Of a DNA stretch of 40,103 nt, positions 6,322-13,267 are shown piece after piece. The position numbers and the translations under genes are program-made. The DNA lies in NCBI GenBank assembly GCA_017744755.1, contig JAGIAU010000001.1, forward strand, positions 1 through 40,103. Direction: 5' to 3'. The notes under the pieces are model-generated. The model worked only from the letters and a program-made list of their open reading frames with translations. It ran no database searches and was not told the DNA's origin. The DNA is from Microbacteriaceae bacterium (GTDB taxonomy: Bacteria > Actinomycetota > Actinomycetes > Actinomycetales > Microbacteriaceae). How positions within the stretch are numbered: the first letter of the stretch is position 1; each line of letters starts with the position of its first letter.

Positions 6322-7785
6322 TCAGCTGTGCGAGCCCGCGACGACCTGGAACGTCTCGAGCGTCGCGTCGGCCGCGTACGCGATCCGGACGCCGGCGGCG
6401 CGCGCCGCGCGGAGCTCGGTGAGCGTCGCCTCGGTGATCTCCTCGCCCGGCACGAGGACCGGGATCCCGGGCGGGTACGGCGCGATGATCTCGGTGCTGA
6501 TGCGGCCGAGCGCGGCGGCGGCGGCGACGGTCGCGTGGGGGGCGAAGAACGCATCCCGCGGGGTCATCCGGGCCGGCGGGAGGGGCGGCCTCGCGACGGC
6601 GTCCCTTCGACTCGCCTTCGGCTCGCTCAGGGAGCCAGGCCTGGCTCCCTGAGCGAGCGCAGCGAGTCGAAGGGCCTCCTCGACGATCACGTCGACGAGC
6701 CGCTCGACCGCGGCCGGGTCGTCGAGCATCGTGAGGATCGGCACGAGCATCGACTCCTCGGCCTGCTCCGGCCCGAGGCCGAGCTCGAGCAGCCGGCGCT
6801 CGATCGCGAGCCCGCCGCCGTGCGGCAGGCGCACGACGAGCTTCGCGGGGTCCATCCGGTGCGTCTCGGGGCCGGGGACCGTGAGCCCGGCGGCCCGGAG
6901 CCGCTGCCGGGCGTTCTCCGCCCGGCCGAGCAGGTCGCCGAGGAGTGCGTGCCCCTCGGGGCTGCGCAGCAGGATCGTCGCGGCGTCGATGCTCGCGAGG
7001 ATCGAGCCGGCCGGGGAGGTCGTGTTCCCCGCCTCGAAGCCGCGCTCGAGCCGGTCGGGGTCGAGGCGCTCGGTCCGGGCGAAGACGATGCTCGCCTGGC
7101 TGTAGGCGGGCAGCGTCTTGTGCGCGCTGAAGACGAGCGCGTCCGCGCCGATCGCGAGTGCATGCGCCGGGAGCTCCTCGTGGAAGCCGAGGTGCGCACC
7201 CCAGGCCTGGTCGACGACGACGGGGATGCCGGCGTCGTGCGCGATCCGGATGATCGCCTCGCGGTCGCTCATCGTGCCGACGTAGGAGGGCTCCACGAGG
7301 AACAGCGCCTTCGCCCGCGGATGCGCCTCGATCGCCGCACGGACCGTCTCCGGCGCGATCCCGAGCAGCAGGCCGTCGGCGACGTCGGGGGTCAGCCAGA
7401 TCGGCGTGAGGCCGGCCATGATGAGGCCCGAGAGCAGGCTGCGATGGGCGTTCCGCACCACGAGAACCTCATCGCCCGGCTGCCCGACGGCGAGCGCGAC
7501 GGCCTGGTTCGCCTGCGTCGAGCCGCCGGTCCCGTAGCGGCACCAGTCGGCGCCCCAGGCGGCGGCGGTCCTGGCCTCGGCCTCGGCGAGGACGGCGGTG
7601 GCCTGCTTCATCGGGCCGATGCCGCCGAAGAGCGGGACGTCGCCGTCGTTCACGGCGCCGAGCTCCGGCCAGACCTCGCCCGCGCGGTGCTTGTGACCCG
7701 GGATGGTGAACGGGTGGCCGGGCTGCTCCGCGAAGGCGCGCCAGCGGTCGAGCAGTTCGGAGTGCAGCACGGGATCCATTCTCAT
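6322..7785 (-). CDS. Orn/Lys/Arg decarboxylase-family PLP enzyme with repeat-derived insert
   Basis: This 487-residue fold-type-I group-III decarboxylase has PGHKHRAG near 29-36, TGGSTQANQA near 86-95, VVDQAWGAH (Asp192) and the PLP lysine in SAHKTLPAYSQAS (Lys223). The C-terminal domain ends with the family-like PYPPGIPVLVPGEEIT. The ATG at 7785 overlaps the upstream stop as ATGA, indicating translational coupling. Residues about 371-394 are encoded by a 72-bp inverted pair of type-A dispersed repeats inserted in frame between the large and C-terminal domains. The substrate could be lysine, ornithine, arginine or, given the EctB neighbour, diaminobutyrate; sequence does not decide. Confidence 0.88.
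   Translation of the reverse strand: MRMDPVLHSELLDRWRAFAEQPGHPFTIPGHKHRAGEVWPELGAVNDGDVPLFGGIGPMKQATAVLAEAEARTAAAWGADWCRYGTGGSTQANQAVALAVGQPGDEVLVVRNAHRSLLSGLIMAGLTPIWLTPDVADGLLLGIAPETVRAAIEAHPRAKALFLVEPSYVGTMSDREAIIRIAHDAGIPVVVDQAWGAHLGFHEELPAHALAIGADALVFSAHKTLPAYSQASIVFARTERLDPDRLERGFEAGNTTSPAGSILASIDAATILLRSPEGHALLGDLLGRAENARQRLRAAGLTVPGPETHRMDPAKLVVRLPHGGGLAIERRLLELGLGPEQAEESMLVPILTMLDDPAAVERLVDVIVEEALRLAALAQGARPGSLSEPKASRRDAVARPPLPPARMTPRDAFFAPHATVAAAAALGRISTEIIAPYPPGIPVLVPGEEITEATLTELRAARAAGVRIAYAADATLETFQVVAGSHS
6603..6674. repeat. Inverted pair of type-A repeats inside the decarboxylase gene
   Basis: Two type-A units face each other, one starting CCCTTCGACTCG and the other ending CGAGTCGAAGGG, around the palindromic centre AGCCAGGCCTGGCT. 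The total is 72 bp, exactly 24 codons, without a stop in the gene's frame. The unit is the same as at 302-327 and 10719-10750. Confidence 0.85.
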
Positions 7786-8684
7786 GCGAGCGCGCGGGCG
7801 AGGACGTCGTCGTGCTCGTACCGGTCGCCGACCTTGAAGCGCTTCTCGCCGATCCGCTCGAAGCCGTGCTTGCCGTAGAAGCGCTGTGCCCGCTCGTTCT
7901 CGTTGTTCACGCCGAGCCAGATGACGCGCGCGCCGCGCGCCCGCGCCGCCCCGATCGACGCCGTCATGAGGACGTGCGCGGTTCCGCCGCCGTGCGCCTC
8001 GGCCCGGACGTAGCACTTGCTCAGCTCGGTCGCCGGCCGGGCCGTCACGACGCGGCGCACGTCCTCGTCGCCCGGCTCGCCGTGCACGAGCATCGTGTAG
8101 CCGAGGAGCGGCTCGAGGTCGTCCGGCGCGAACGCGCGGAGCGCAGCCCGGCGGTGCCCGGCTCGGATCCGCAGGTGCCCTGGGAACACGAGGATCTCGC
8201 GATCCGGGTCGGCGAGATAGCGCTCGAACGCGGCGACGCTGAGGTGCTCGTCGATGAACGCGCGGATCGCGTCCGGCGTCGTGTGCGGCGGGCATGCGAG
8301 CGGGAACGTCGCCGCCGCGAGCTCGTGGAGCGCCTGCGCCTCGTCGGCTCGAGCCGGGCGCACGGCCCAGCCCTCGCCGACTCCGAGCCGTTCGGCCGGA
8401 TCGGGTGCCGCCGCTCGCAGCTCGAGCCCGACGGCCCGGATCATGGCGAACAGTCGCTCGCTGTGCAGCGAGGGCTTCCCGGCCTCGAGCTCGGCGACGT
8501 AGCGCTGGCTGATGCCGAGCCGAGCCGCGACCTCCCGCTGCGTCAGTCCGTTCGCGTACCGCGCCCGCGCGAGCGCCCGGCCGAGCGCCTCCGGGCTGTC
8601 GACCCGATCGACGCGGGCGGGCGCTTCACCCGCCTCGGGCAGCGGGCTGAGCCGGGCGCGATCGTCGCGCGGATGCGAGGTCAT
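7782..8684 (-). CDS. XRE/HipB-like HTH fused to a GNAT acetyltransferase
   Basis: This 300-residue protein has two domains. Residues about 30-90 form an XRE helix-turn-helix resembling HipB/Y4mF-type regulators (NGLTQREVAARLGISQRYVA, then ELEAGKPSLHSERLF). Residues about 105-300 form a GNAT fold with an acetyl-CoA-loop-like AHGGGTAHVLM and a C-terminal NERAQRFYGKHGFERIG. The ATG at 8684 has AAGGAAG nine bases upstream; the open frame continues further 5' but into low-complexity sequence. It is the first gene of an operon with the decarboxylase (ATGA overlap) and the EctB-like gene. It may sense or acetylate a diamine and control its own promoter; that is inference. Confidence 0.85.
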   Translation of the reverse strand: MTSHPRDDRARLSPLPEAGEAPARVDRVDSPEALGRALARARYANGLTQREVAARLGISQRYVAELEAGKPSLHSERLFAMIRAVGLELRAAAPDPAERLGVGEGWAVRPARADEAQALHELAAATFPLACPPHTTPDAIRAFIDEHLSVAAFERYLADPDREILVFPGHLRIRAGHRRAALRAFAPDDLEPLLGYTMLVHGEPGDEDVRRVVTARPATELSKCYVRAEAHGGGTAHVLMTASIGAARARGARVIWLGVNNENERAQRFYGKHGFERIGEKRFKVGDRYEHDDVLARALA

Positions 8685-9004
8685 GTGGGCTTCCTTGGAG
8701 ACTGTGATGATTACCAAATCGTAGTCAGCGGCTCGGCAAGTGGTGCGGAAGTTCGCGGTGCCCGGTGCACGGAGCCCGGTGCGCGGGCCTGCGAGACACA
8801 GACTCCGTGTGCGGGCCCCGAGGTGCGGGGCCGCTGAAGCGCGGTTCCCCTGAGTCGCAGGTCCCGTGTACGGACCCCCGGGATCCTCCCTTTCCGAACC
8901 GGCGGTGTCCACCTCCCCGATCGGGCGCACGCGCGGTCCAGGATGCTCGGCCCGACCCCGGACCGGGGTGTCCTTCCTCTCTCCCCCCCCCCCGCCCCCC
9001 GAGG

Positions 9005-9061
9005 GGATTGGGCGCAAATGGTCGCTACCCGGCGCGGATGGCGACCATTTGCGCCCGATCC
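9005..9061. repeat. Long inverted repeat (16-bp perfect arms)
   Basis: GGGCGCAAATGGTCGC (9010-9025) and GCGACCATTTGCGCCC (9041-9056) are exact reverse complements around a 15-bp spacer. The stem extends outward by GGAT/ATCC with one T-G mismatch. It lies between the FAD oxidoreductase end and the HTH-GNAT promoter. There is no U-tract after it on either strand, so it could be a terminator, an operator or a mobile-repeat remnant. Confidence 0.75.
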
Positions 9062-9178
9062 GGGGAGGTTTTGACCCAGGGGGATCCTGATGAGGAAAAG
9101 GTAGTCACCGTAGTCTCGCGAGTACAGGTGACGGGGGCGGGACGATCCGCCCCCGCGGCACGGACCGCCCCGCCCGCG

Positions 9179-9211
9179 GGTCGAGCAGGCCCGACGGGCC
9201 GTATCGAGACC
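9179..9211. repeat. Dispersed inverted repeat, type C (GGTCGAG...TCGAGACC)
   Basis: This 33-bp element has GGTCGAG and TCGAGACC ends and the internal palindrome GGCCCGACGGGCC. On the minus strand it reads GGTCTCGATACG..., similar to intergenic repeats I associate with Microbacteriaceae. It lies 48 bp beyond the FAD oxidoreductase stop and could terminate its transcript. Confidence 0.55.
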
Positions 9212-9258
9212 CCGGCTCCGCAGGCCGCGGCGCTCGCGCCCGCCCGGCCCGCGGCCGT

Positions 9259-10713
9259 CTACGAGTCGAAGCCGAGGCCGACGGCGTCCATGGTGCGGAG
9301 GAACACGCCGCGGCGCCCCTCCCGGTGGTCGGCCGCATCCATGGCGGCGCGCATCGCGGCCACGCCGACCGAGACGGCCGGCTCCGGCGGGAACGGGAGG
9401 CCGCGGCGCCGGACCATCTCCAGCTCCGTGCGTTCCGTCGCCTCGCCGCCGAGCAGATCGAGCAGCACCTCGGCCGCGAAGCGCGTCGCCCCGACCCCGA
9501 GCCCCGTGAAGCCGGCTGCGTACGCGACGCGCCCGCGCCGTGCGGTCCCGTAGAACGCGGCGAAGCGCGTCGAGGTGTCGATCACGCCGGCCCAGCGGTG
9601 CGAGAAGCGCACGCCGCCGTCGACGCCGCCGGGGGCGAGCTGCGGGAACAGCGCGAGGAAGTGAGCCGCGAGCCTGCGATGCAGGTCCGGCCGGTCCTCG
9701 TAGCGCGCGCGGATCCGCCCGCCGGCGTGGTGGATCGCGTCGTAGCCGCCCCACAGGATCCGGCCCTCGGCGGTGATCTGCGCATAGTGGAACTGGTTCG
9801 CGAGATCGCCGAGGCCCTCGCGCCCGGCCCAGCCGATCGCCTCGCGCTGCGCGGATGTGAGCGGCTCGGTCATGAGCGCGTAGTCGTAGACCGGGATGGT
9901 CATGAGGCGGTTGCGCGCGAGCAGCGAGGGGAACGCGTTGGTCGCGAGCGCCACCTGGCCCGCGCGGATCGTCGCGCCGCCGACGGTCGTGAGCAGCACG
10001 CCCCCCGCCTCGCCCGACAGGGCGCGCACCCGGGAGCGTTCGTAGACCTCGATGCCGAGCCGGTCCGCGGCGGCCGCCAGCTCGAGGACGAGCCGCGCGG
10101 GGTCGACGGTGGCGACGAGCCGGCCGGACTGCAGGGCGGCGCCGAGGACGCCCGGCGCGTGCAGCCGGGCCCGCGCCTCCTCGGCGCTCAGCGCGACGCG
10201 GTCGGCGCCGTCCGCGGCCTCCTGCGTCCACGCGACCTGGTGCTCCTCGAGCGCGAGCTGCAGTGCGCCGACACGCGCGAAGCCGCAGTCGACGCCGAGC
10301 TCGGCGAGGTCCCGCTCGAAGGCGTCGAGGTTCTCCCGGCCGAGCCGCTCGAGCGTCTCGAACTCGTCCGGCCAGCGGCTCCGGCCGTTCTGCTCGCCGT
10401 GCGTGATCGAGGCGTCGACCCAGCCGCCGTTGCGACCGCTCGCCGCCCAGCCGACGCGCGCGGCCTCCAGCACGACGATCCTCCGCCCGGGCTCGCGGCG
10501 CGCGGCGAGGACCGCGGTCCACAGCCCGAGGTACCCGCCGCCGACCACGACGAGGTCGGCGGCGGTCGAGCCGCGGAGCTGCGCGCGCTCGGCCCGGAGA
10601 CCGGCGCGCGCGGCGGCGTCGAGCCAGTGCACGCCGAACGCCGTGCCGACGAGCGTCCGCTCGACGAGGGCGGGGTCGGGGGCGTTGCGCTCGTAGAACG
10701 TGCTGTGCTGCAT
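9259..10713 (-). CDS. FAD-dependent amine/amino-acid oxidoreductase (DAO family, PuuB-like)
   Basis: This 484-residue DAO-superfamily flavoenzyme has a dinucleotide-binding VVVGGGYLGLWTAVLA near residues 55-70, an acidic strand end in VVLEAARVGWAASGRNGG near 80-97, and a late FAD-contact region AAGFTGLGVGATRFAAE. The ARVGWAASGRNGG stretch is typical of gamma-glutamylputrescine oxidase-type enzymes. With the decarboxylase and EctB-like genes downstream it may oxidise a diamine or gamma-glutamyl-diamine. The ATG at 10713 has GGGAG seven bases upstream, lying inside a type-A dispersed repeat. A 574-bp gap separates it from the downstream operon, so co-transcription is uncertain. Confidence 0.87.
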   Translation of the reverse strand: MQHSTFYERNAPDPALVERTLVGTAFGVHWLDAAARAGLRAERAQLRGSTAADLVVVGGGYLGLWTAVLAARREPGRRIVVLEAARVGWAASGRNGGWVDASITHGEQNGRSRWPDEFETLERLGRENLDAFERDLAELGVDCGFARVGALQLALEEHQVAWTQEAADGADRVALSAEEARARLHAPGVLGAALQSGRLVATVDPARLVLELAAAADRLGIEVYERSRVRALSGEAGGVLLTTVGGATIRAGQVALATNAFPSLLARNRLMTIPVYDYALMTEPLTSAQREAIGWAGREGLGDLANQFHYAQITAEGRILWGGYDAIHHAGGRIRARYEDRPDLHRRLAAHFLALFPQLAPGGVDGGVRFSHRWAGVIDTSTRFAAFYGTARRGRVAYAAGFTGLGVGATRFAAEVLLDLLGGEATERTELEMVRRRGLPFPPEPAVSVGVAAMRAAMDAADHREGRRGVFLRTMDAVGLGFDS

Positions 10714-10718
10714 GGCTT

Positions 10719-10750
10719 GGCTCCCTGAGCGAGCGTAGCGAGTCGAAGGG
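10719..10750 (-). repeat. Type-A repeat directly upstream of the FAD oxidoreductase
   Basis: On the plus strand it reads GGCTCCCTGAGCGAGCG, then TAGCGAGTCGAAGGG. Read on the minus strand, its last bases (CAGGGAGCC) form the Shine-Dalgarno-like site of the oxidoreductase gene, whose ATG begins 5 nt after the repeat ends. Confidence 0.75.
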
Positions 10751-10772
10751 CCGCCCCCTCAGCCCGCGCCGC

Positions 10773-11750
10773 TCAGTCCGCGACCCGCAGCACCATCTTC
10801 CCGCGGGTGTGGCCCGTCTCCAGCGCCTCGTGGGCGCGCGCCGCGTCGGCGAGGTCGTAGACCTGGTCGACGAACACCCGGACGTCGCCCGACTCGATGA
10901 GCCGCGTCACCACGGCGAGGGCGGTCGCGTCGGGGGCGACGCGGTACTCGGTCGCGCGCACGCCCGCGGCGGCGGCGTCCTCGGCGAGCGTCGGCCAGGA
11001 GCCCGAGGGGACGTTGACGAGGAGTCCGCCGGGCTTGAGGACGTTCAGCGAGCGCGTGCCGGTGTCATCGACCGAGTCGCCCATCAGGTCGATGACGATG
11101 TCGACGGGGGCGATCGCCTCCTCGAACGGTCCGGCGGTGTAGTCGACGACCTCGTGCGCGCCGAGCTCGCGGAGCCAGCCGAGGTTCCGCGAGGATCCGG
11201 TCGCGATGACGTGCGCGCCGAAGAACGCGGCGAACTGCACCGCCAGATGGCCGACGCCGCCGGCGCCGGCGGTGATGAGCACGCGCTGCCCCTCGTGCGC
11301 CTTGGCGACCTCGACGACCGCCCCCCAGGCGGTCAGCGCCGCGAGCGGGACGGCCGCGGCCTCGACGTGGGAGAGGTTCCGGGGCTTCTTCGTGAGGTGC
11401 ATCGCCGAGACCGGCACGTACTCCGCGTAGGTGCCGGGGGTGCGCGGCACGGCGGTCATGCCGTACACCTGGTCGCCGACCTTGATGGGATGCGCCTCGT
11501 AGGGCGACTCGACGACCGTGCCGCTGAAGTCGTTGCCGAGCACGAGCGGCCACGTCGCGGCCGCGGCCGGCCCCCGACCGGCCCGGGTCTTCCAGTCGAT
11601 CGGGTTCACGCCGGCCGCGTGCACGCGCACGAGGAACTCCGCGCTGATGCGCGCCGGCACCGGCACCTCGACGAGCCGCAGCACATCGACGCCACCCGGG
11701 GTCTCCGCGGCGACGGCACGCATGGTGCTCGGGGTGGTCGTGGTGGTCAT
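10773..11750 (-). CDS. Zinc-independent NADP-dependent quinone oxidoreductase (MDR family)
   Basis: This 325-residue medium-chain dehydrogenase/reductase has a catalytic-domain start VRVHAAGVNPIDWKTRAGRG, NDFSGTVVE, and the cofactor-binding ITAGAGGVGHLAVQFA near the middle, then a C-terminal GKMVLRV. Structural-zinc cysteines are absent, as in quinone oxidoreductases. The N-terminus MTTTTTPSTMRAV offers a second in-frame ATG ten codons later. GGGAGG just upstream supports the longer form. It is divergent from the following membrane-protein gene. Confidence 0.88.
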   Translation of the reverse strand: MTTTTTPSTMRAVAAETPGGVDVLRLVEVPVPARISAEFLVRVHAAGVNPIDWKTRAGRGPAAAATWPLVLGNDFSGTVVESPYEAHPIKVGDQVYGMTAVPRTPGTYAEYVPVSAMHLTKKPRNLSHVEAAAVPLAALTAWGAVVEVAKAHEGQRVLITAGAGGVGHLAVQFAAFFGAHVIATGSSRNLGWLRELGAHEVVDYTAGPFEEAIAPVDIVIDLMGDSVDDTGTRSLNVLKPGGLLVNVPSGSWPTLAEDAAAAGVRATEYRVAPDATALAVVTRLIESGDVRVFVDQVYDLADAARAHEALETGHTRGKMVLRVAD

Positions 11751-11821
11751 CGGGCCTCCCGGTCCGCTCGTGCAACCAGTGAATCGCCGGATTGGGTCGT
11801 CGATGTTACGTTTGCGTCACT

Positions 11822-12553
11822 GTGCTGAAAACAGAAGACGAGCTGCTCGACCCGATCCCCGAGCGGGCAGCGCCGGACGGCGGACCGGAACCCGCCCGCC
11901 GCCGCCGCGGGCATCGGCGCGACGCCGTCATCGTCCTCATCGGCTGCGCGTCCGCCCTCGTCGCCCTCGGCCTCATCTGGGCCGCTCGTGCGGTCGTCCC
12001 GCGGAACCTCTACGTGAGCGAGCTCGGCGTCCCCGGCATGCCGACCGAGCACGTGTTCATGGCCGCGCTGCTGTGCCTCGTGCTCGGCGGCGCCGGGATC
12101 GCCTGGGCGGCGCGCGGGGTCCGCAGCAGGCCGCGAGCGCTCGCCTGGGCGCCGGCCGTCTGGCTGTGGGTGGCGAGCGTCGCGTTCCTGATGGCCTCCC
12201 AGGTGCGCTGCGTCGCGGGCTGCGTCGTCGCGGTCGGCGTCCCGCCGCACCCGGTCGACCTCGTGCACGTCGCGGCGGCGGTGCTGGGCTTCGCCGCCGC
12301 CTGCCTCGCGATGCTGCAGGCCGCGCTCGTGCCCGGCCGTCCGTCCGTCGCTCGGCCCGCGGCGTTCGCCTGCGCCGCGGTCGTCGTGCTCGCCGGGCTC
12401 GGCGGGCTCTTCGGACTGCTGGGCTTCGCGGTGGATGCGAGCACCTGGCTCGAGTTCGCCGGCACGTCGGTGGCGATCTGCTGGCTCGCGGCCTTCGGCG
12501 CGGCGCTCGCGACGGGACACCTCCGCGCCGCGAGCGCCTACGCGCTCGCCTAG
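11822..12553 (+). CDS. DUF998-like integral membrane protein
   Basis: This 243-residue protein has a charged, Arg-rich N-terminus (PARRRRGHRR) followed by about six hydrophobic segments, the first being AVIVLIGCASALVALGLIWA and the last AGTSVAICWLAAFGAALA. The loop LYVSELGVPGMPTEHVF and the layout suggest DUF998, a family of unknown function. The GTG at 11822 is chosen because upstream in-frame sequence falls in the AT-rich promoter; TACGTT (11807-11812) lies 9 nt before it. It ends 4 bp before the convergent ABC ATPase gene. Confidence 0.68.
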   Translation: MLKTEDELLDPIPERAAPDGGPEPARRRRGHRRDAVIVLIGCASALVALGLIWAARAVVPRNLYVSELGVPGMPTEHVFMAALLCLVLGGAGIAWAARGVRSRPRALAWAPAVWLWVASVAFLMASQVRCVAGCVVAVGVPPHPVDLVHVAAAVLGFAAACLAMLQAALVPGRPSVARPAAFACAAVVVLAGLGGLFGLLGFAVDASTWLEFAGTSVAICWLAAFGAALATGHLRAASAYALA

Positions 12554-12557
12554 CGGC

Positions 12558-13223
12558 CTAGCCGGAGACCCTGCCGGCGCGCAGCGTGATGCGCCGCTCC
12601 GCGCGTGCCGCGACCGCGGAGTCGTGCGTCACGACGACGACGGTGAGCCCGCGATCCCGCGACAGGCCTTCGAGGATGTCGACGATCTCGTCCCGGGTGT
12701 CCTCGTCGAGGTTGCCGGTCGGCTCGTCGGCGAGGACGACGGTCGGCTCCTTGACGAGCGCCCGGGCGATCGCGACGCGCTGCTGCTGGCCGCCGGACAG
12801 CTCCGTCGGGTGGTGGTCGGCGCGGTCGGCGAGGCCGACCTGGGCGAGCGCGGCCGCGGCGCGCTCCCGGCGCGCTCCCGCGGGGACGCCGAGCGGCACG
12901 AGGGCCGTCTCGACGTTCTCCCGGGCGGTGAGCGTCGGGATGAGGTTGAAGCCCTGGAAGACGAAGCCGATCGTCTTCGCGCGGACCTCGCCGAGCCGGC
13001 CGTCGGAGGCCTGGGCGAGGTCGTCGCCGCCGAGCCGGACGGAGCCCGCGTCGGGCCGTTCGAGCGCGCCGAGGAGCTGGAGGAGCGTCGACTTGCCGCC
13101 GCCCGTCGGCCCCTGGATGGCGACGAACTGCCCTTCGGGGATGCTGAGGTCGATGCCGGCGATGGCCTGCACCGTCCCGCTCTTCTTCCGGTAGGTCTTC
13201 TTGACGCCGCTGAGTTCGTACAT
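12558..13223 (-). CDS. ABC transporter ATP-binding protein (MacB/LolD type)
   Basis: This 221-residue ATPase has a complete nucleotide-binding domain: Walker A GPTGGGKST (Lys44), the Q-loop in GFVFQGFNLIP, signature LSGGQQQR, Walker B VVLADEPTGNLD and the switch histidine in VVTHD. FNLIPTLTA is typical of the MacB/LolD/FtsE class. It pairs with the MacB-like permease 44 bp upstream on the same strand and would power export of a peptide, lipoprotein or antimicrobial. A divergent two-component system very likely regulates the pair. Confidence 0.95.
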   Translation of the reverse strand: MYELSGVKKTYRKKSGTVQAIAGIDLSIPEGQFVAIQGPTGGGKSTLLQLLGALERPDAGSVRLGGDDLAQASDGRLGEVRAKTIGFVFQGFNLIPTLTARENVETALVPLGVPAGARRERAAAALAQVGLADRADHHPTELSGGQQQRVAIARALVKEPTVVLADEPTGNLDEDTRDEIVDILEGLSRDRGLTVVVVTHDSAVAARAERRITLRAGRVSG

Positions 13224-13267
13224 GGTCCGTCCTTCGTTCTTCGGGCTGCGGGGTCTCGTCGGCGCCG

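Larger units (their letters stand above)
8685..9258. other. 574-bp gap without a recognisable gene
   Basis: No reading frame here looks like a gene on either strand. The gap holds an AT-richer promoter segment just upstream of the HTH-GNAT gene, with the palindrome GATT-acca-AATC (8709-8720) as a candidate operator. It also holds four degenerate CCGTGTRCGGRCC-like motifs (8761-8877), a run of about 12 C followed by further C (8985-9000), a long inverted repeat (9005-9061) and a type-C repeat (9179-9211). Confidence 0.6.

Noticed and set aside
5016..9258. An ectoine biosynthesis cluster
   Set aside because: The aminotransferase resembles EctB, but no ectoine synthase (cupin-like EctC) or plain EctA is present; the GNAT carries an HTH domain and is not EctA-like in layout.
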